A stretch of DNA of 64,000 bases from Leptospiraceae bacterium (GCA_022402465.1 JAKRSH010000035.1:1-64000); one strand, 5' to 3'. Shown: positions 18,513-28,067, numbered from the stretch's first letter. Notes: generated by a model not told the origin, from the letters alone. Made by a program: numbers and translations.

Positions 18513-19454
18513 TTACTTATTTTTAAAATTTAACAATTTTTGTTCAAAATCAAAACGATGAAAACGCGAAATCGAATCCAAGATCAGACCTATAGCTAAG
18601 GATAATATTGAAGTAATCATTAATCCTGTGGATAATATAGCCAAGGGAATATGGTAAACATATTTAGCTTTAATATAGTCATTAATAACTGGATAAGCAG
18701 AAAAAATACTTAGTAGAAAAAGAACAAAAGAAATAAATCCAAAAAAATGAAAAGGTTTATAATATTTAAAGATCCAAATGATTGTTCTTAGAACTTTAAA
18801 GCCATCTATAAAGGTATTTAATTTAGAAAAACTTCCTTCAGGTCTATCAACATAGTTTATTCCATGTTCCACGATCTGAAACCTCTTATCAAGAGCATGT
18901 AAAGTAATTTCTGTTTCTAATTCAAATCCTTTGGAAAGTATAGGAAAATTTTTAACAAAACGCTTAGTCATCACTCTATATCCAGACATTATATCATTCA
19001 AATCAGTGTTAAATAATACATTTATAATGACTTTAACTAAAATATTTCCGAAGTTATGAAAATACCTTTTGTTCTCCTTTTGATAAGCCCCACTTAAGTG
19101 CCTATCTCCAACAACCATATCGACTTTTGAATTAGTAGCTATTTCTAACATTTTATCAAGATCTTTAGCCTTATAAGTAGTGTCGGCGTCTACTAAAACA
19201 TATAAATCTGCATCTATATTTTGAAATGCCAAACGAACAGCATTTGCCTTTCCTTGTCGATTTTCGGATAATATATTTCCTTTTATTCTAAACTCTGAAA
19301 ATGTTTCTTTCGTTACATTGAATGTATTATCATTAGAATTATTGTCTATAACTACTATTTGAAAATTTTTATCAAGTTTGTAAAAATCCAAAATTGTCTC
19401 TCTGATAGTAAGATCTTCATTAAATGCCGGAATTATAATAGCTATATTGTTCAT
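18513..19454 (-). CDS. DPM1/GtrB-like polyprenyl-phosphate glycosyltransferase
   Basis: A 313-residue GT2 with IAIIIPAFNED at the N-terminus, a DxD-type motif in LVDADTTYK (about residues 87-96) and two membrane helices in the last 80 residues. Proteins of this form charge undecaprenyl phosphate with one sugar on the inner face. The next gene upstream (19467) is a GT-C-like membrane protein 12 bases away, the standard partner that would use this lipid-linked sugar on the periplasmic side. There is no GtrA-type small flippase next to them. Confidence 0.8.
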   Translation of the reverse strand: MNNIAIIIPAFNEDLTIRETILDFYKLDKNFQIVVIDNNSNDNTFNVTKETFSEFRIKGNILSENRQGKANAVRLAFQNIDADLYVLVDADTTYKAKDLDKMLEIATNSKVDMVVGDRHLSGAYQKENKRYFHNFGNILVKVIINVLFNTDLNDIMSGYRVMTKRFVKNFPILSKGFELETEITLHALDKRFQIVEHGINYVDRPEGSFSKLNTFIDGFKVLRTIIWIFKYYKPFHFFGFISFVLFLLSIFSAYPVINDYIKAKYVYHIPLAILSTGLMITSILSLAIGLILDSISRFHRFDFEQKLLNFKNK

Positions 19455-19466
19455 TTTACCTACAAT

Positions 19467-21383
19467 TTATGGAATTTTTATTAAGAAATTACCATCTGTT
19501 CTTTCTAAAATAATACCATTTTTAATTATATATTCATCAAGCTGAATTAGATTATATAATCTAATTTTATCAGTATAATAAGAATCCTTTAGCCAATCTT
19601 TACGCCATGAAGTTGTAAGTTTATTAGTAATCCAGTAATTCTTAGAATTATTTCTCAAAATAGCCAGATCGGCCTGAATATCATCTGTGAGACCAAGATC
19701 CAATGAATAAGAATCTGATAAATTTTGATAGTCTTGATAATAACGTAAACCGTTTAATTGAAAAGGATAGACCGTATTTTTAGTAGATATTCCTCTTTGA
19801 TTCATAAATATTGCAGGTTCATAGTCATGTATATTTTTAAGATATTCTATATTGCCATTCGATGAAAAGTAAGATAAAATAGATTTAATTTTATTAAATT
19901 GATTCTGATATATAAAAAAAATAAGTAATAAAATTATTCCATGTTTTACATATTTATATTTACTTAAGTAACTAGAAGATAAGAAAAGGGAAGGAAATAT
20001 TGACAATATTAAAAAAGACGAAAGTATATACCGAGTCTGATGTGATCCGAAAAGGAAATTAAAACTGAAAGTTAAGAACAAAAATAATAGTCCCAATATG
20101 AATAGTTTCTTATACAAAATTTGTTTAAATAATAAAAATGTAATAAAAATAAAAAAAACACCTAATTCTATAGACTGATAATTTACATTTTCAATGAGAT
20201 CGTTAAATGTTTCTAACTTATAAGCTTCAAAATTTCCTGAAAATATTCTCAGCGGTAGTAAGAAATAAGAGGATAAAGTCTTAGTAAACGTAAACGAGTT
20301 TAAATTAGATATAGTTAACTGAAAGTAATCTAACTCAGACATTCCTTGGTGGCCAAAATAAAAAGGCCAAAAAGGATTCTTTAAATACAATAAATTCTTA
20401 CCATAATAAAGAAGAGGAAGTAAACTAAATAAAAATAAAGAATTTAAATCTTTAAACTTAAACTCTTTCAGTCTTATTCTTTCTTTGAAAATTATAAATA
20501 AAGATAAAAATACTAAAATAAAAGAAGTAGCCAGAGAAGTATATTTTATTGATACCGCAAATAGTAAGAAATTGATCATCCAAATTAAATAAAAAATATC
20601 CTTCCTAATCCAAAATAAATATAAAAAATATAATGCTAATATTTCGAGTGTACTGTTCCCAAAGTCAATATAACAAGATGCAGCATATTCTAAAGATATC
20701 CAATGATTTAATAAAAATATTACAGGGAGAATCCAAATACTTTTAAACCTATAATTGTTACTTAAATTAGAAACAAAAATTAATAAAATAAATAAAAATA
20801 TAAAGTGGAAAAACTTTGGCAAAAAATAATCCTTAGATAAGATATATCCAAACCAAAATAGAACATCTAAACCTTTAGGTAATGCATTATAAAAACTAAA
20901 ATTATTTGAAAATGAAATCTTCCTATTCGGCATTAATGGTAAATGATAAGCTAAAGCATCCCAAGTGATTTCAGGGAGAGATAACATGATTAAGTAATAA
21001 ATAAAGAACGGAATTAAAAGAATAAATAAGTAGTATTTTTTGAATAAACCAAAAATGGAATATTTATAAATAAATAAATTCTGAAAATAAGTTCTAAATT
21101 TAAAAATTTCAATTCTAATTTCTAAAGATATTGTAATTGATGATATTAATATAATAATTGCGACAGTTTGAATATTTAACTCATAAAAAAAATAAAAAAT
21201 AGTAATCAAGAGAGAAATAAAATATATTCCTGTTATAATATAAATACATGAATAAAATTTATATAAAATTTTACCTTCTAGACTAATTTGAAAGATTCTT
21301 AATACAGAAAATCCAAGAGCATACAAAAAAATACATAAGCCTATAAAATAAAATAGATTAAAGAATACGTTTAAAATGAACAT
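19467..21383 (-). CDS. GT-C-like polytopic membrane glycosyltransferase
   Basis: A 638-residue protein with about 12 hydrophobic segments. The first large external loop contains ITWDALAYHLPLMP, matching the acidic first-loop motif (W-D-x-x-x-YH) of bacterial GT-C enzymes. The C-terminal about 110 residues are soluble and probably periplasmic. It likely transfers a sugar from the lipid carrier made by the adjacent DPM1-like protein to the growing or finished O-antigen. The exact family is unknown. Codon use is extremely AT-rich. Confidence 0.65.
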   Translation of the reverse strand: MFILNVFFNLFYFIGLCIFLYALGFSVLRIFQISLEGKILYKFYSCIYIITGIYFISLLITIFYFFYELNIQTVAIIILISSITISLEIRIEIFKFRTYFQNLFIYKYSIFGLFKKYYLFILLIPFFIYYLIMLSLPEITWDALAYHLPLMPNRKISFSNNFSFYNALPKGLDVLFWFGYILSKDYFLPKFFHFIFLFILLIFVSNLSNNYRFKSIWILPVIFLLNHWISLEYAASCYIDFGNSTLEILALYFLYLFWIRKDIFYLIWMINFLLFAVSIKYTSLATSFILVFLSLFIIFKERIRLKEFKFKDLNSLFLFSLLPLLYYGKNLLYLKNPFWPFYFGHQGMSELDYFQLTISNLNSFTFTKTLSSYFLLPLRIFSGNFEAYKLETFNDLIENVNYQSIELGVFFIFITFLLFKQILYKKLFILGLLFLFLTFSFNFLFGSHQTRYILSSFLILSIFPSLFLSSSYLSKYKYVKHGIILLLIFFIYQNQFNKIKSILSYFSSNGNIEYLKNIHDYEPAIFMNQRGISTKNTVYPFQLNGLRYYQDYQNLSDSYSLDLGLTDDIQADLAILRNNSKNYWITNKLTTSWRKDWLKDSYYTDKIRLYNLIQLDEYIIKNGIILERTDGNFLIKIP

Positions 21384-21483
21384 ATTGTGTGGAATTAAAT
21401 TTTTAAGAAAGATATAAAAAAGATTAAATAAGCACTAATACGGAATTTGGATAATATCTAATTTTAATTTTTATAAATATAAA

Positions 21484-21927
21484 TCAAAAAGGAACAACTA
21501 ATATTTGCCTTATTTTACAGACATTCATCTGGTTAAAATCTTCTTTAATAGAAGGACTAAATATGACAATTTCACATTCTTCATTTTGCAATTTAGATTT
21601 ATCGAAGGGTAAAATTCCATACTCTTGAGAGCCATTTTCCGAAAAGGTTCTCATTGAATTTAAAAGAATATTAAAAAGTGAATTTGTAGAATTCTTATTA
21701 GTAACTAAGAGGAAGCTATCTTGATTAATATTATAGAAATTTAAGAAACGTTTAAAAGACAATAAAGGTTCTAAATCCCAACCCCGATTAATATATATTA
21801 TTCTGTTTGGTTTATTCTTTAAGGAAGTGTAGTTTTTTATAAAATTAAAAAATCTATTAGTCCTCTGAAAGTTTTCTTTTGAACTGATCTTTAAGTTTGA
21901 AAAATTAGAAGTTAAGGCATTTTTTTT
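21484..21927 (-). pseudogene. Start-less C-terminal fragment, probably of a GT-C-type protein
   Basis: An open frame of 147 codons plus stop runs from just inside a stop at 21928-21930 down to 21484 with no ATG or GTG; the only internal start is a TTG at 21762. The translated segment includes NRIIYINRGWDLEPL and ends in a soluble domain, similar in style to the periplasmic C-terminal domain of the neighbouring membrane protein at 23610. The frame begins within a few bases of a decayed IS30-family transposase on the other strand. The simplest reading is that the 5' part, with the membrane helices, was lost through insertion and deletion. A short TTG-started protein is possible but unlikely. 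Confidence 0.5.
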
Positions 21928-22150
21928 CTAATCCTTCTTCTTTTGGAGCAAAAGCTATAAATGAAAAAACTAAGGGTTTGATTCGAAAATATTTTCCCAA
22001 AAATAGAGATTTTCCAAAACTTATGGAAAAGGAAATTGAAAAGGTCGAAAATACATTATACAATAGACCTTGAGAAAAATTAAGGTTTTAAAACTCATAA
22101 TATAGTCTTTTGGAGAATGATCTGAATCGTTGCAATTATTGTTTGATTCT
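21924..22150 (+). mobile_element. IS30-family transposase C-terminal remnant
   Basis: Plus-strand translation shows the end of an IS30-type DDE transposase: NEKTKGLIRKYFPKNRDF, then EIEKVENTLYNRP. This matches the well-known NENTNGLIRQYFPKGTDF...LNNRPRK pattern of the family. In-frame stops interrupt it right after NRP, and weak similarity continues to about 22150 (ENDLNRC). The N-terminal and DDE parts and the left end are missing, so it is a dead remnant. No clean terminal inverted repeat was found. It sits between two GT-C genes and adjoins the truncated ORF 21484-21927. Confidence 0.7.
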
Positions 22151-22170
22151 GTACATCATTAAAGTTATAA

Positions 22171-23646
22171 TCAAATTTTAAAAATTGAAAAATGTTCATT
22201 TTTATAAACATTTTTTTTGGATTTTAAAAACTCTAACGTCTCAGTAGGATAATCAAAATATTTATAATAAACAAAATATTTCGCAGATGAATTCATTAAA
22301 TATTTTTTGGAGGTTACCATTATAGAACATCTATCAGTAAAAAAAGTTAAAACTCTTGGTTTATAAAATATAATAATATCTTCTTTCTGAGTATTTTTAT
22401 TTATAAAATCATAAGTGAGTTGAGAATATACAGAATTTGAATAAACACCTTCAAAATAATTTTCTTTTATAAAAAATTTATTAAAAATGTTTAATATATT
22501 AATGGCGATATTAAAAGTAAGGAAAAGAAAAATTAGTCCATTAAAAATATATTTATATTTAAAATTTAGTTTGTTTAAAGATTTAATAATAAAATACATA
22601 AAAAATGGTAATATTGAAATAATAAATCTAAGACCTTGTAGAGGAGGGTAAACTAAATATAATGATAATGTTAAAATAAAATAAATGATAAAAATATATT
22701 CTTTTTTAAAATTATCAATTACACCATATAAAAATAATAATATTCCAATAACAAAGAGAAAGTTTGAAATAATATGATCCCCTGTGTAAAAACTTTTAAT
22801 TATTTCATAATAATACGGTAAATTTACTTTTATTGTATTTATAGAATCAGAAAGAAGATTATGATTTTGTGAATAATCGCTTTTAAGAAATAAATTATCA
22901 AAAATATGATTTAATAATAAAGAAATTAATACTGAAAATGATAGATTCAGAACAGATTTAATATTCTTATTTTTAATTGAATTAATTAAAACAAAAAAGA
23001 TTAAAATATATAAAATTATTGATGCTGTTCTAGTATTAATTGAAGCTGATAGGAAAACTGTCAGAATTAATGAAATAAATATTTTTATTTTTCGACACTT
23101 CTCTAATAATGTAATTAAATATAAACAAAAAAGATTTAATGATGCTGAAATAATATCAGAGAGAATGTTTTGATTAAATTCTGTAATGAAACTAGATGAA
23201 GCAAAAAATGAAATTATTAAGAATAAATTCAATTTTGATATTTTCTTGAAAAACAATAAATATATGGATATATAAAATAAAAAAGAATATAAAAAATTAC
23301 ATATTTTCAATGAATAAATTAGATTGTTTGATAAAAATTGACCCGGTAATAGAAGTATAGGAAACATCCAAGGATAATAATTTGGACCAACTTGATGTTC
23401 AGATCTTAATAATCGAATATCACTACACTTAGATAATAAATCGAAATTCATATTCTTTAAAGATATAGATTGAGAAATATAATATGAAAAATCTCCTCCC
23501 CAATTATGAAATTCATGTATTAGTAAAAATTGAAATATAAGTATGATAATAATAATCAAAAACAAAAGTATATCAAAAATAAATGATTTTTTGCTCATTA
23601 CTAAATTTTTCAATACGGAACTTGTGTGATTTCTTGTTTTCGACAT
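22171..23646 (-). CDS. GT-C-like polytopic membrane glycosyltransferase
   Basis: A 491-residue membrane protein with about 11 hydrophobic segments. The first external loop has GGDFSYYISQ, followed by YYPWMFPILLLPG, both features of GT-C/ArnT-like transferases in which an acidic residue of the first loop is catalytic. The start is an ATG at 23646, overlapping the upstream gene by 37 bases; an in-frame ATG at 23598, 11 bases after the upstream stop and closer to the first helix, is an equal candidate. Neither has a clear ribosome-binding site. It belongs to the side-branch module with the GT2 at 25218. Confidence 0.6.
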   Translation of the reverse strand: MSKTRNHTSSVLKNLVMSKKSFIFDILLFLIIIIILIFQFLLIHEFHNWGGDFSYYISQSISLKNMNFDLLSKCSDIRLLRSEHQVGPNYYPWMFPILLLPGQFLSNNLIYSLKICNFLYSFLFYISIYLLFFKKISKLNLFLIISFFASSSFITEFNQNILSDIISASLNLFCLYLITLLEKCRKIKIFISLILTVFLSASINTRTASIILYILIFFVLINSIKNKNIKSVLNLSFSVLISLLLNHIFDNLFLKSDYSQNHNLLSDSINTIKVNLPYYYEIIKSFYTGDHIISNFLFVIGILLFLYGVIDNFKKEYIFIIYFILTLSLYLVYPPLQGLRFIISILPFFMYFIIKSLNKLNFKYKYIFNGLIFLFLTFNIAINILNIFNKFFIKENYFEGVYSNSVYSQLTYDFINKNTQKEDIIIFYKPRVLTFFTDRCSIMVTSKKYLMNSSAKYFVYYKYFDYPTETLEFLKSKKNVYKNEHFSIFKI

Positions 23647-25217
23647 AAATTAGTAATCTTACTCTTTATGTACTCTTGATTATTGAAATGTAGAACCTTA
23701 CAATCTTGAAGTTTTAATTTTGATAGTTCAAATTTAGTAAGTTTAGTTAGATTATTTCCATTTACAGAAAGATTATTCATATAATTAACTAACCCATTTT
23801 CCCAATTATTCTTACCGGAGTCTATAGCCATATAGATTGATTTATTATTATAAATATTATAAAAATTTATATAAGTTATTAAAGAGTCAACATGTTCAAA
23901 TTCCATTACATTGCTATAAACTATTATTAAATATTTTTCTTTAGGTAAATACTGTAAATCCTTAATAAAATTAGTAAACTTTTGAGTATTTATTGAATTA
24001 TAATTAGAAGTTTTATGTATCTTTTCGATAGTCTCAAAGCAAATAAAGTAATTAGCAATAAGAATTAAAAAAATTGGAACAAAATATTTTATAGCTAAAC
24101 GATATTTATACTTAAAATTAAATAGATATCTATTTATAGTTAAACCGAATATTATTATTATTATATAGAAACACAATATTCCAGGATAATCATACCGATT
24201 GTTGTTTGGGAAAATTCCATTATAAAATAAAATATTAAAAACTAAATAAATAAAGCTTAAAATCATAATATAAATTTTAATATATAGGTTATGTGACCTA
24301 ACTATCTTAAGAAATATTGTTGAAATTAAAAGAATTAGGATAGAAATAATAACATAATAATTTAATAGACTACTTTTTAATAGAATCAATCTTTCATTAA
24401 GCTCTACTGAATTTCCATAAATATCTGTTCTTCCCTTAGATAAAGATAATAATATACTACTTGCTATTAGTAATGAATATATAACTGGAATTATTAAAAC
24501 AATCCAATGTTTTAATTTATTAACTTTAAAATTTAATATGATAAGTATAAAAGGAAAAATTGCGAAGGGAAGAAAATTTTCCTTAGAACCCATAGCTATA
24601 ATCGAACCCAGAGAAATTCCGATATAATAATAAAATAATTTTAATTTCTTTCGATTATAAAGATAATAAGAAATCAGTATTATGGAAGTCCCAAGTATGC
24701 AATAAACTTCTCCTGCACCCAATCGAGAAAAAATATCAGAAAAGTAATTATCTGATAATATCACAATAGGTATTAATAATGATAAAGTAAAATTAAAATA
24801 TCGTTTAATCAATAATGAAATTGAAAAAAGAAAGAATATACAAACGAAGATTCTAAATCCATACCAAAGAATTGGAAGATCGAACCATAAAAATGTTTCA
24901 AGGATTCTAAAAAAATAATAGCTAGGTCTATACCTTGGATAAGTTCCAAATTGCCCTACTTCTGTTTGATTAATTAAGATATTTATAAATTCAGAAAATG
25001 GTCTTATTTCTAGATTATTTCCTAAAAATCGAAAAGTTTCATGGTCGTCAATTAACCACCATTTTGCATTAAGATTCTGTCCGAATAAATATAGTGTAAA
25101 TATGGAGAATACGATTAGTGAGCCGTATGATCCATATTTCTTGATGAAAAGTTTAAATCTCAATTCTGCAAAAAAAATAAACAAACTTATTGAAAATAAA
25201 ATAAAATTATAAATCAT
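23610..25217 (-). CDS. GT-C-like membrane protein with soluble C-terminal domain
   Basis: A 535-residue protein: about 11 membrane segments, then a soluble C-terminal domain of about 150 residues. The first external loop contains WLIDDHETFRF, with paired acidic residues as in GT-C active sites, and later RYRPSYYFFR. The C-terminal domain resembles the orphan fragment at 21484. It starts 1 base from the stop of the GT2 at 25218, so is coupled to the probable donor-making enzyme. Function is inferred as periplasmic sugar transfer; substrate unknown. Confidence 0.6.
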   Translation of the reverse strand: MIYNFILFSISLFIFFAELRFKLFIKKYGSYGSLIVFSIFTLYLFGQNLNAKWWLIDDHETFRFLGNNLEIRPFSEFINILINQTEVGQFGTYPRYRPSYYFFRILETFLWFDLPILWYGFRIFVCIFFLFSISLLIKRYFNFTLSLLIPIVILSDNYFSDIFSRLGAGEVYCILGTSIILISYYLYNRKKLKLFYYYIGISLGSIIAMGSKENFLPFAIFPFILIILNFKVNKLKHWIVLIIPVIYSLLIASSILLSLSKGRTDIYGNSVELNERLILLKSSLLNYYVIISILILLISTIFLKIVRSHNLYIKIYIMILSFIYLVFNILFYNGIFPNNNRYDYPGILCFYIIIIIFGLTINRYLFNFKYKYRLAIKYFVPIFLILIANYFICFETIEKIHKTSNYNSINTQKFTNFIKDLQYLPKEKYLIIVYSNVMEFEHVDSLITYINFYNIYNNKSIYMAIDSGKNNWENGLVNYMNNLSVNGNNLTKLTKFELSKLKLQDCKVLHFNNQEYIKSKITNLCRKQEITQVPY

Positions 25218-26159
25218 TTATTTAACTTTGGATTCTTTAATTATGTATGATGGTCTATTTTTTGTTTCTAAAAACATTTTGCCAACATACTCTCCTAGTA
25301 TACCCAAAACAGTTAATTGTATTCCTCCTAAAAGGAGAATACTCACTAATATGGATGTCCATCCAGTAATTGCTAAATCTGTAGTAAAAAAAATTAATAC
25401 TGCATATAGGGAATATATTATAGCGCAAAATGATATAAAGATTCCTAAGATAGTTGCAAAGTGAAGAGGTTTTATACTAAAAGATGTTATTCCATCTAAT
25501 GCAAACATATACATTTTTTTTAAGCTATATTTACTTTTTCCCCAGAACCTCTTTTCTGGTTCATACTCAATATAGCTTTTCTGAAAACCTACATCATTTA
25601 CCATTCCTCTAATAAAAAGATTTCTTTCATTGAACGATTTAAATACCTCGACAACTTTTTTATCCATTAGTCTAAAGTCGGCGGCTCCTTGTTCTAAAGC
25701 AAGTCCTGAAAGGGAATTTAGCAATCTATAGAATAAATTAGCAGTAATTTTTTTAAAAAAACTTACATTAGAGTTATCTAATCGTTTCGTATAAACTATA
25801 TCATCTCCTTTCTCCCATTTTAAAATCATTTCCGGTATTAATTCTGGAGGATGTTGCAAATCTGCATCCATAGATATAGCACAATCTCCATTAGAAATAT
25901 CTAAACCAGCCTTAAGCGCTATTTGGTGACCAAAATTTTTAGAAAATGAAAGATATTGAATAGAAAAACTTTTGTTTTTAATTTTCTTTATTTCATCCAA
26001 GGATCCATCGGAACTACCATCATCAATAAATATTAAATTATAATTATATTTTGTGGGTAAGGAGAAAGTTAATCGATCAACAAGTGTATTAATATTACCT
26101 TGCTCATTATAAGTGGGTATTAATATATCTATTGTCTTTGATTTATTTCTTTTTTTCAT
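25218..26159 (-). CDS. DPM1/GtrB-like polyprenyl-phosphate glycosyltransferase
   Basis: A 313-residue GT2 with IDILIPTYNEQGN, IDDGSSDGS, the metal site SMDADLQHPPE and two C-terminal membrane helices followed by GEYVGKMFLE. It closely resembles the gene at 5198 in layout and motifs but differs in sequence. It likely makes an undecaprenyl-phosphate sugar for the two GT-C-like proteins immediately downstream (23610 and 22171). It is the first sugar gene after the XRE/ImmA pair, 26 bases from it. Confidence 0.83.
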   Translation of the reverse strand: MKKRNKSKTIDILIPTYNEQGNINTLVDRLTFSLPTKYNYNLIFIDDGSSDGSLDEIKKIKNKSFSIQYLSFSKNFGHQIALKAGLDISNGDCAISMDADLQHPPELIPEMILKWEKGDDIVYTKRLDNSNVSFFKKITANLFYRLLNSLSGLALEQGAADFRLMDKKVVEVFKSFNERNLFIRGMVNDVGFQKSYIEYEPEKRFWGKSKYSLKKMYMFALDGITSFSIKPLHFATILGIFISFCAIIYSLYAVLIFFTTDLAITGWTSILVSILLLGGIQLTVLGILGEYVGKMFLETKNRPSYIIKESKVK

Positions 26160-26185
26160 AGAGGATTATCTCTTTTAAGTTCCGT

Positions 26186-26731
26186 TTAAATTCTCGGAAT
26201 CAATTTCAATTCATCTAAGCGTATTGCCATAGCAGACGTGCTTACTTCATATTTTTTGGCTAGCAATTCGATTCCGTCATCCTTATTCCAGTAATCCAGA
26301 TTTAAGCTTCCATTAATAAATAAATAGTTCTTCAACCAGTGTTCTGGCATGAGAAGTTCTGCAGCAAAACGGTTGGCTTCTCTTTCTTTTTTAGTATCTT
26401 CTTTATCTGTTTTATTCTTACGAAACAGTATTTTATTGTCTATGTGAATACCCGTAGCTACATGCTGGAGGCAAAAATGCCCTATCTCATGAGCTAAAGT
26501 AAATCGTTGCCTAGAAGCAGAATGTCCGGAATTTACTAAAATCAATGCATTCGATAAATCCCTAAGATCTAAGGCACCTGAGACCTCATCTGGAAGTGCG
26601 TGATACTTGACTTGAATCTTTAAAAATTCTGCAATTTTCATCAAATCAACAGGATCGGATGTAATATTCGCATGATTAAGCAACTCGCTTACCTTGGTTT
26701 GAATTGTATTATTGGTTAAGCTTCTTCTCAT
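26186..26731 (-). CDS. ImmA/IrrE-family metallopeptidase
   Basis: A 181-residue protein with the zinc-peptidase motif HEIGH at H81-H85 inside FTLAHEIGHFCLQH, and a downstream acidic residue in the helix with NRFAAELLMP. ImmA/IrrE peptidases cleave XRE-type repressors or act as toxin-like partners. The gene overlaps the XRE gene upstream by four bases (ATGA), the normal pairing. It probably regulates its own operon or acts as a two-gene stress or addiction module. It is intact. Confidence 0.85.
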   Translation of the reverse strand: MRRSLTNNTIQTKVSELLNHANITSDPVDLMKIAEFLKIQVKYHALPDEVSGALDLRDLSNALILVNSGHSASRQRFTLAHEIGHFCLQHVATGIHIDNKILFRKNKTDKEDTKKEREANRFAAELLMPEHWLKNYLFINGSLNLDYWNKDDGIELLAKKYEVSTSAMAIRLDELKLIPRI

Positions 26732-27045
26732 TTTGCAATTTTCCCTTTAAAACTATCCAAAACACTTAATACATCGCCCAAAACTTTATCTGAAAACTCT
26801 ATAATAGACGTCTGATCGATATCTTTACTTTGACCAGGTAGAAAATACTGCATGGGTACTTCCAAAATTTCAGAAATCTCATACAGACGCTCCACTGTGA
26901 TTTTCGTCTTTCCTATTTCTAATTGGTTGTATGCAGATCGACTCATAGCAAGTTTTTCAGATATTTCGAGCTGAGTAAGTCCTTTTCTATCTCGAAATTC
27001 CGATATTTTATTACCAATGAGTTGATTTATATCTTTATTCAACAT
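26728..27045 (-). CDS. XRE-family helix-turn-helix regulator
   Basis: A 105-residue DNA-binding protein. The HTH lies at about residues 10-65: GLTQLEISEKLAMSRSAYN is the recognition-helix region. The remaining 40 residues are a short tail that may be the ImmA-peptidase substrate or dimerisation part. It starts at an ATG at 27045 and faces the divergent HU-like gene across 194 bases of very AT-rich DNA with repeats. It likely autoregulates through that region. Confidence 0.87.
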   Translation of the reverse strand: MLNKDINQLIGNKISEFRDRKGLTQLEISEKLAMSRSAYNQLEIGKTKITVERLYEISEILEVPMQYFLPGQSKDIDQTSIIEFSDKVLGDVLSVLDSFKGKIAK

Positions 27046-27239
27046 TTGAAACCATATATAATTTGAAAGTAACTTTTTTGATTAAAATGATGATATTTTA
27101 TAATTTATTTTGTAGCGAAAATCAATCATTTTTTTTATTTTAAAAAATTTTTTGATTGAAAAATAACCTGACATAATTAAGTGTCGATTATTGGCGTATT
27201 AAGAGTTCGCTAAAATTTTAAAAAAGGAGAACAATACTA
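27046..27239. promoter_or_regulatory. AT-rich divergent intergenic region with repeats, candidate XRE operator
   Basis: This 194-base region separates the XRE/ImmA operon from the HU-like gene. It contains an inverted repeat TCAATCA (27122-27128) and TGATTGA (27153-27159), and the element TTTTTTGATT occurs twice as a direct repeat, near 27076 and 27150. A CTGACA hexamer (27168-27173) could be a -35 element for the plus-strand gene, but no -10 is at standard spacing. An AAGGAG ribosome-binding site precedes 27240. The operator role is inferred from position only. Confidence 0.35.
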
Positions 27240-27938
27240 ATGAATAACATTAAGTATTTTCTAATTCAGAACAAATTAAACACGAGTTCGGGGATAGCCT
27301 ACCTTCCGCGAACTGTGTTAAATGGTTCTCTATCAGGGAAATCTCTGGTAGAGACTATCTGTTGGGGGTCAACCATCACTCCCTCAGATTGTATGGCTGT
27401 GATGGAGAATTTGGAACGGGTGGTGGCTGAACAGCTATCCCAAGGCAGATCGGTGAATTTAGGATTTGTAATTCTAAAACCTACCGTTAAGGGAAGCTTC
27501 CAAAGTCCAGAGGAAACCTTTTCTTTGGAGAAACACCAGATCGCTGTTACTGTTACGGGATCTATGGAACTTCAAAGAAAAGTAAGTCGCGCGGTTCAAG
27601 CCATACGGATTGCTTCGAGCAAATCAGCTCCTTTGCTTACCTCATGGGCAAATATTTCAGATCGTGGTAACTCCAATGTGAGAATTGGGTCTTTGATCGA
27701 AATCCGAGGACAAAGGTTGAATTTTGCCGAGAAGGAAACCAACCAAGGAGTCTTCTTTACAAAGGAAGATGGAACAAACATTCGTGTAACTGAATATTCA
27801 AGAATCGCAAATGGTTTGGTTGGAATGAAGGTTCCAGAAGGATTGAATCCCGGAGAGAGCTACAATGTGGAAGTTCGCGCCCTCTTCGGAACCAATCTTC
27901 GTGTGGGAAAATTAGATGATTCTATTTTAATCGAATAG
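27240..27938 (+). CDS. HU-like DNA-binding protein with DUF4469 C-terminal domain
   Basis: A 232-residue protein on the plus strand. The N-terminal about 125 residues match the HU/IHF-like domain: the segment TICWGSTITPSDCMAVMENLERV, then GRSVNLGFVILKPTVKG, a beta-arm-like strand pair. The C-terminal about 90 residues (VRIGSLIEIRGQRLNF...) match the DUF4469 domain that follows this HU variant in Bacteroidetes and some spirochaetes. It may bend or bind DNA and affect expression of neighbours; its role is not known. The AAAAAAGGAGAA leader gives a strong ribosome-binding site. GC content looks higher than in the surrounding sugar genes. Confidence 0.75.
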   Translation: MNNIKYFLIQNKLNTSSGIAYLPRTVLNGSLSGKSLVETICWGSTITPSDCMAVMENLERVVAEQLSQGRSVNLGFVILKPTVKGSFQSPEETFSLEKHQIAVTVTGSMELQRKVSRAVQAIRIASSKSAPLLTSWANISDRGNSNVRIGSLIEIRGQRLNFAEKETNQGVFFTKEDGTNIRVTEYSRIANGLVGMKVPEGLNPGESYNVEVRALFGTNLRVGKLDDSILIE

Positions 27939-27950
27939 ATCATAAGTCAA

Positions 27951-28011
27951 TCAAAAATCTTCTCTTTGGTTTGGAAAAATGTAACTTAAGTCTGGAAAAG
28001 CCAAAGAGAAG
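27951..28011 (-). terminator. Rho-independent-like terminator between convergent genes
   Basis: Perfect 11-bp arms CTTCTCTTTGG (27959-27969) and CCAAAGAGAAG (28001-28011) flank a 31-base loop. Read on the minus strand, the hairpin is followed by an ATTTTTGATT stretch, a short U-run, so it fits termination of the minus-strand CDP-sugar genes that end at 28068. It could also act in reverse for the HU-like gene ending at 27938. The long loop makes it weaker than a standard terminator. Confidence 0.6.
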
Positions 28012-28067
28012 TTTAGGGAAATGTTAAGTTATGTTTTAATTAAAATTTCTTTTAAATTATAGTTTGA

